Below the pieces are notes generated by a model. The model saw only the letters and a list, made by a program, of their open reading frames with translations, searched no databases and was not told where the DNA came from. From Flavobacteriaceae bacterium (lineage in GTDB: Bacteria > Bacteroidota > Bacteroidia > Flavobacteriales > Flavobacteriaceae): a stretch of DNA of 10,006 bases. Made by a program: the position numbers and the translations under genes. Below, piece by piece: positions 7,090 through 10,006 of the stretch (positions are counted from its first letter, which is position 1; the number at the start of each line of letters is the position of its first letter). The DNA is taken from positions 1 to 10,006 of the forward strand of contig JAUXCI010000067.1 of NCBI GenBank assembly GCA_030618945.1, in the 5' to 3' direction.

Positions 7090-7950
7090 ATGAGTTCTTG
7101 GTTTAAAAGAAAGGATAAGGGAATAATAACTCCCACAGACGAGAAAAAAGACACACCCAAAGGTCTTTGGTATAAAACGCCAAGCGGAAAAATTATTGAC
7201 TCAGATGATTTAAAGGCTCATCTATATGTGAGCCCTGAAGATGGGTATCATGTAAGAATTGGGAGTGCCGAATATTTTGAAATACTTTTTGATGACAATA
7301 AGTTCAAAGAGCTGGATGAAAAATTAACTTCAAAAGACCCATTGGGCTTTGAAGACACTGTAAAATACACAGATAGAATAAAAGCTGCCCAAAAAAAAAC
7401 CAATTTGCATGATGCTGTAAGAACGGCTGTAGGGAAATCTTTGGGAAAGGAATTAGTCATTGCCGCCATGGATTTCAGTTTTATTGGTGGTTCAATGGGA
7501 AGCGTAGTTGGAGAGAAAATTGCGAGAGCCATTGATTATGCAATTAAGAAAAAGCTACCTTTTTTAATGATATCAAAATCAGGTGGGGCTCGAATGCAGG
7601 AAGCCTCATATTCATTGATGCAATTGGTTAAAACTTCGGTTAAACTGGCTCAGCTTGCTGAATCAAAATTGCCTTACATATCATTATGTACTGACCCAAC
7701 CACAGGAGGAACAACAGCCTCTTATGCCATGTTGGGAGATATTAATATTGCCGAACCAAATGCCTTGGTAGCCTTTGCCGGGCCAAGAGTGGTCAAGGAT
7801 ACAACTGGGAAGGATCTTCCCGAAGGTTTTCAGCGGTCAGAGTTTCTATTGGAACATGGTTTTCTTGATAAGATCATAGATAGAAAGGATCTGAAAGAGC
7901 AAGTAAATCTATACATTGACCTTATTCAAAACATTCCAATTAGAAAGTAA
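7090..7950 (+). CDS. accD: Acetyl-CoA carboxylase, carboxyltransferase beta subunit
   Basis: AccD with AccA forms the carboxyltransferase that moves the carboxyl group from biotin on AccB to acetyl-CoA, giving malonyl-CoA for fatty acid synthesis in the cytoplasm. The 286-residue protein shows the crotonase-like fold: [19 protein letters not shown] (131-149), [18 protein letters not shown] (161-178), [16 protein letters not shown] (202-217) and [20 protein letters not shown] (229-248). The N-terminus [13 protein letters not shown] occupies the place of the usual zinc ribbon, but the four Cys positions read Thr30, Gly33, Ser48 and Asp51; the only Cys in the whole protein is Cys200. I recall Cys-less AccD from other flavobacteria, so this looks like a lineage trait. 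ATG at 7090 gives the common [12 protein letters not shown] start. An out-of-frame ATG at 7080 opens an 8-codon ORF overlapping this start. accA is not adjacent. Confidence 0.96.
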   Translation: MSSWFKRKDKGIITPTDEKKDTPKGLWYKTPSGKIIDSDDLKAHLYVSPEDGYHVRIGSAEYFEILFDDNKFKELDEKLTSKDPLGFEDTVKYTDRIKAAQKKTNLHDAVRTAVGKSLGKELVIAAMDFSFIGGSMGSVVGEKIARAIDYAIKKKLPFLMISKSGGARMQEASYSLMQLVKTSVKLAQLAESKLPYISLCTDPTTGGTTASYAMLGDINIAEPNALVAFAGPRVVKDTTGKDLPEGFQRSEFLLEHGFLDKIIDRKDLKEQVNLYIDLIQNIPIRK

Positions 7951-7955
7951 AGAAT

Positions 7956-8135
7956 TTAAATTTTTGTTATTGTCCAATTACCAGTAATGCTAAACACATT
8001 GTTAGCCCATAGCAGATTGTCCGCCCCTTCAATCCATTCTCTTTTTCTCTCACCTTTAATAAGGGATAAGGTATTGTCAATCAAAATAATAATATTATCT
8101 TTGCCGCCTAATAAAAAAATATTAGTACATAAAAA
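7956..8135 (-). pseudogene. Possible gene remnant or small gene antisense in the accD-rpsO gap
   Basis: On the minus strand a frame is open for 59 codons and ends in TAA at 7956-7958, tail-to-tail with accD. Its second half reads like real protein: DNTLSLIKGERKRE, then WIEGADNLLWANNVFSITG, then NWTITKI at the end. There is no ATG. The only conventional alternative start is TTG at 8082-8084, giving 42 residues. The upstream part is low-complexity and overlaps the rpsO promoter. GC over 7981-8040 is 45 percent (27 of 60), well above typical gaps in this window, which also suggests former coding sequence. I do not recognise the family. A remnant whose 5' end was lost fits best; a very short gene or a chance open frame are alternatives. 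Confidence 0.3.
8074..8103 (+). promoter_or_regulatory. Bacteroidota-type promoter for rpsO
   Basis: TTG at 8074-8076, exactly 19 bases, then TATCTTTG at 8096-8103: a full consensus match and the best promoter in the window. The transcript should start near 8109-8111, giving a leader of about 50 very AT-rich bases before rpsO. S15 represses its own mRNA in several bacteria, but I cannot define such a structure in this leader. Confidence 0.75.
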
Positions 8136-8160
8136 TTATTAATTTAAATTTAATGTTAGC

Positions 8161-8430
8161 ATGTATTTAAGTACAGAAAAAAAGAAAGAGATTTTCGAAA
8201 AACATGGAAAATCTGCAACAGACACTGGTTCTTCAGAAGGACAAATTGCATTATTTACGCATCGAATTGGCCATTTAACTGAGCATTTGAAACAAAATCG
8301 TAAAGATTTTAATACCCAAAGATCCTTAGTAAAACTAGTTGGTAAACGTAGAGATTTATTGGACTATTTAATTAAAACAGATATTACAAGATATCGTGCG
8401 ATAGTTAAAGAACTTGGTTTAAGAAAATAA
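8161..8430 (+). CDS. rpsO: Small-subunit ribosomal protein S15
   Basis: S15 binds the central domain of 16S rRNA early in 30S assembly and takes part in an intersubunit bridge. The 89 residues match the usual length. Family motifs are KHGKSATDTGSSEGQIALFT (14-33), RIGHLTEHLKQNRKDF (35-50), SLVKLVGKRRDLLDYL (55-70) and the C-terminal RYRAIVKELGLRK (77-89). The DTGS motif and the KRRDLLDYL helix that contact rRNA are intact. It has its own strong promoter upstream and a strong terminator downstream, and pnp follows as in many bacteria. Leucine codon use (7 of 11 TTA) is intermediate between accD and pnp. Confidence 0.98.
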   Translation: MYLSTEKKKEIFEKHGKSATDTGSSEGQIALFTHRIGHLTEHLKQNRKDFNTQRSLVKLVGKRRDLLDYLIKTDITRYRAIVKELGLRK

Positions 8431-8436
8431 TATTAG

Positions 8437-8463
8437 AAAGAGAGGCATAACGCCTCTCTTTTT
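8437..8463 (+). terminator. Intrinsic terminator of rpsO
   Basis: A 10-bp perfect stem, AAAGAGAGGC (8437-8446) with GCCTCTCTTT (8452-8461), a 5-base loop ATAAC and T to 8463. It starts 6 bases after the rpsO stop. It should limit read-through into pnp, so pnp probably has its own promoter or depends on partial read-through. Confidence 0.88.
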
Positions 8464-8678
8464 ATTTATAAGTTTATTGAATACAGTAGGATTTAGAATA
8501 AATTTAAGTAAATTCGTAAAAAAATCCATAACCAGTTTTGTTAAATAAAAAATTGGGGAACTAAAGTAATTCATTGGCAAACTACACTCTTGATTTCGAG
8601 GGTTTAACAACACAACTACAAGTTTAACCATGAATTAATTTATATGCTTTTCTATAAAGTATATTCTAAAGAAAAATT
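8464..8678 (+). other. Long rpsO-pnp gap: AT-rich, with short repeats, no clear promoter match
   Basis: About 215 bases without a supported gene. No exact TAnnTTTG is present; one-mismatch candidates are TAAGTTTA (8469-8476) and CAGTTTTG (8533-8540). Short repeats cluster at 8568-8636: GTTTAAC twice (8602-8608 and 8622-8628), AACTACA twice (8580-8586 and 8614-8620), and an imperfect inverted pair AATTCATTGG (8568-8577) with CCATGAATT (8628-8636). In E. coli the pnp leader holds a hairpin used for autoregulation, so a leader structure here is conceivable but not shown. Confidence 0.35.
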
Positions 8679-10006
8679 ATGATACCAAAAGTTTTTAAAG
8701 AGGTCATTGACCTAGGTGACGGTAGAGAAATTTCTATTGAAACCGGAAAATTAGCAAAACAAGCTCATGGTAGCGTTGTTGTGCAATCTGGAAAATGTAT
8801 GTTATTATGTACAGTTGTTTCCAATTACAAACAAAGTCCTGTTGACTTTTTACCTTTAACGGTAGATTACAGAGAAAAATTTGCTGCTGCAGGTCGTTAC
8901 CCTGGAGGTTTCTTTAAAAGAGAAGCAAGACCCAGTGATGGCGAAGTATTAACCATGCGTTTAGTGGATCGTGTATTACGTCCATTATTCCCAAAAGATT
9001 ATACTGCAGAAACACAAGTGATGATTCAATTAATGTCTCATGACGATGACGTTATGCCAGATGCAATGGCAGGATTAGCTGCTTCTGCTGCAATCCAATT
9101 ATCAGATTTCCCATTTGAATGTGCTATATCTGAAGCTAGAGTAGGTCGTGTAAATGGCGAATTTATAATCAACCCAACTCGTGCTCAATTAGCAGAATCT
9201 GATTTAGATATGATGATTGGTGCTTCTGCAGATTCAGTAATGATGGTGGAAGGTGAAATGGATGAGATTTCTGAAGAAGAAATGGCAGAGGCGATTAAGT
9301 TTGCTCACGAAGCGATTAAAGTACAATGTGCTGCTCAAATTAGATTAGCTGAAGCATTCGGAAAGAAAGAAGTTCGTGAATATGAAGGGGAAAGAGTAGA
9401 AGAAGATTTAGCCAAGAAAGTTCATGATATGGCGTATGATAAAGTGTATGCTATTGCAAAAGCTGGATCTGCTAAACATGAAAGAAGTGCTGCATTTCAA
9501 CAAATAAAAGAAGATATTAAAGCGACGTTTTCTGAAGAAGAATTAGAAGATTTCGGTGGTTTAGTTTCCGATTATTATCGCAAAGCTGAAAAAGCTGCGA
9601 TTCGTGATTTAACCTTAAATGAAGGGTTACGTTTAGATGGTCGTAAGACAGACGAAATAAGACCAATTTGGTGTGAAGTTGATTATTTACCATCAACTCA
9701 CGGTTCATCCATTTTTACACGTGGTGAAACTCAAGCGTTAGCTACCGTAACTTTAGGAACATCTAGAGATGCTAATAAAATAGATATGCCATCTTTTGAA
9801 GGTGAAGAAAATTTCTATTTACATTATAACTTCCCTCCTTTTTGTACAGGTGAAGCAAGACCAATTCGTGGAACATCTCGTAGAGAAGTTGGACATGGTA
9901 ACTTAGCACAACGTGCATTAAAAGGAATGATTCCAGCAGATTGCCCTTACACAGTAAGAGTTGTTTCTGAAGTATTAGAATCTAATGGTTCTTCTTCTAT
10001 GGCAAC
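8679..10006 (+). CDS. pnp: Polyribonucleotide nucleotidyltransferase (PNPase), 5' part
   Basis: PNPase is the phosphorolytic 3'-5' exoribonuclease of mRNA decay, acting as a ring-shaped trimer in the cytoplasm. The window holds 442 codons of a protein usually about 700-750 residues long; the rest of the second core domain and the KH and S1 RNA-binding domains lie beyond the edge. The first RNase PH domain shows [19 protein letters not shown], then [12 protein letters not shown]. The helical linker domain follows (about 200-290, Glu-rich and Ala-rich). The second RNase PH domain opens with [14 protein letters not shown] and shows [45 protein letters not shown] and [13 protein letters not shown] at the window end. 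ATG 8679 gives the usual MIPKVFKE start. Codon use differs sharply from upstream genes: 29 of 30 leucines are TTA and no AGG arginine appears. Confidence 0.97.
   Translation, partial: MIPKVFKEVIDLGDGREISIETGKLAKQAHGSVVVQSGKCMLLCTVVSNYKQSPVDFLPLTVDYREKFAAAGRYPGGFFKREARPSDGEVLTMRLVDRVLRPLFPKDYTAETQVMIQLMSHDDDVMPDAMAGLAASAAIQLSDFPFECAISEARVGRVNGEFIINPTRAQLAESDLDMMIGASADSVMMVEGEMDEISEEEMAEAIKFAHEAIKVQCAAQIRLAEAFGKKEVREYEGERVEEDLAKKVHDMAYDKVYAIAKAGSAKHERSAAFQQIKEDIKATFSEEELEDFGGLVSDYYRKAEKAAIRDLTLNEGLRLDGRKTDEIRPIWCEVDYLPSTHGSSIFTRGETQALATVTLGTSRDANKIDMPSFEGEENFYLHYNFPPFCTGEARPIRGTSRREVGHGNLAQRALKGMIPADCPYTVRVVSEVLESNGSSSMA

Noticed and set aside
7951..7965. Terminator after accD from the AATTTAAATTTTT stretch
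   Set aside because: The palindrome is only A and T and too weak to call an intrinsic terminator.
8419..8631. 70-codon minus-strand ORF between rpsO and pnp
   Set aside because: Its translation is low-complexity and runs through the rpsO terminator hairpin; AT-rich gaps give such frames easily.
9517..9708. Minus-strand ORF inside pnp
   Set aside because: It is antisense to well-conserved PNPase sequence and has no protein-like features.

Overview
The window reads as chromosomal DNA of an AT-rich member of the Flavobacteriia (Bacteroidota), probably Flavobacteriaceae. Four things point there: a GldA-type gliding-motility ATPase, a TamL-type lipoprotein member of the BamA/TamA superfamily, an AccD without zinc-ribbon cysteines, and several good matches to the Bacteroidota promoter pattern (TTG, about 19 bases, TAnnTTTG) placed just upstream of genes. 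No mobile element, CRISPR array, tRNA or rRNA was seen.

Layout. Positions 1-1696 hold the 3' half of gldA and, 10 bases later, a porin O/P-family outer membrane protein. kdsA (1739-2557) has its own promoter and meets a convergent TrmH/SpoU-type RNA methyltransferase gene (2558-3280, minus strand) with no base between the two stop codons. tamL (3320-5848) diverges from the methyltransferase gene, has no ATG start, and has a promoter that reaches into the methyltransferase start. fbaA (5903-6970) has its own promoter and a strong terminator. accD (7090-7950) follows with its own promoter. The accD-rpsO gap (7951-8160) holds a very good rpsO promoter and, antisense, a coding-like stretch that may be a gene remnant. 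rpsO (8161-8430) ends at a strong hairpin terminator. After a 248-base gap comes the 5' part of pnp (8679 to the window end).

The genes are mostly housekeeping: cell-envelope biogenesis (kdsA for LPS Kdo, tamL for outer membrane protein assembly, the porin), central carbon and lipid metabolism (fbaA, accD), RNA modification, translation and RNA decay (trmH family, rpsO, pnp), and gliding (gldA). Apart from the gldA-porin pair they look like single transcription units placed side by side rather than one pathway operon.

I found no convincing new multi-gene system. The points most worth checking are: an abrupt codon-usage change at pnp (29 of 30 leucines are TTA, against 5 of 27 in accD); replacement of a zinc-ligand histidine by glutamine in FbaA; the antisense coding-like remnant upstream of rpsO; and repeats in the long rpsO-pnp gap.
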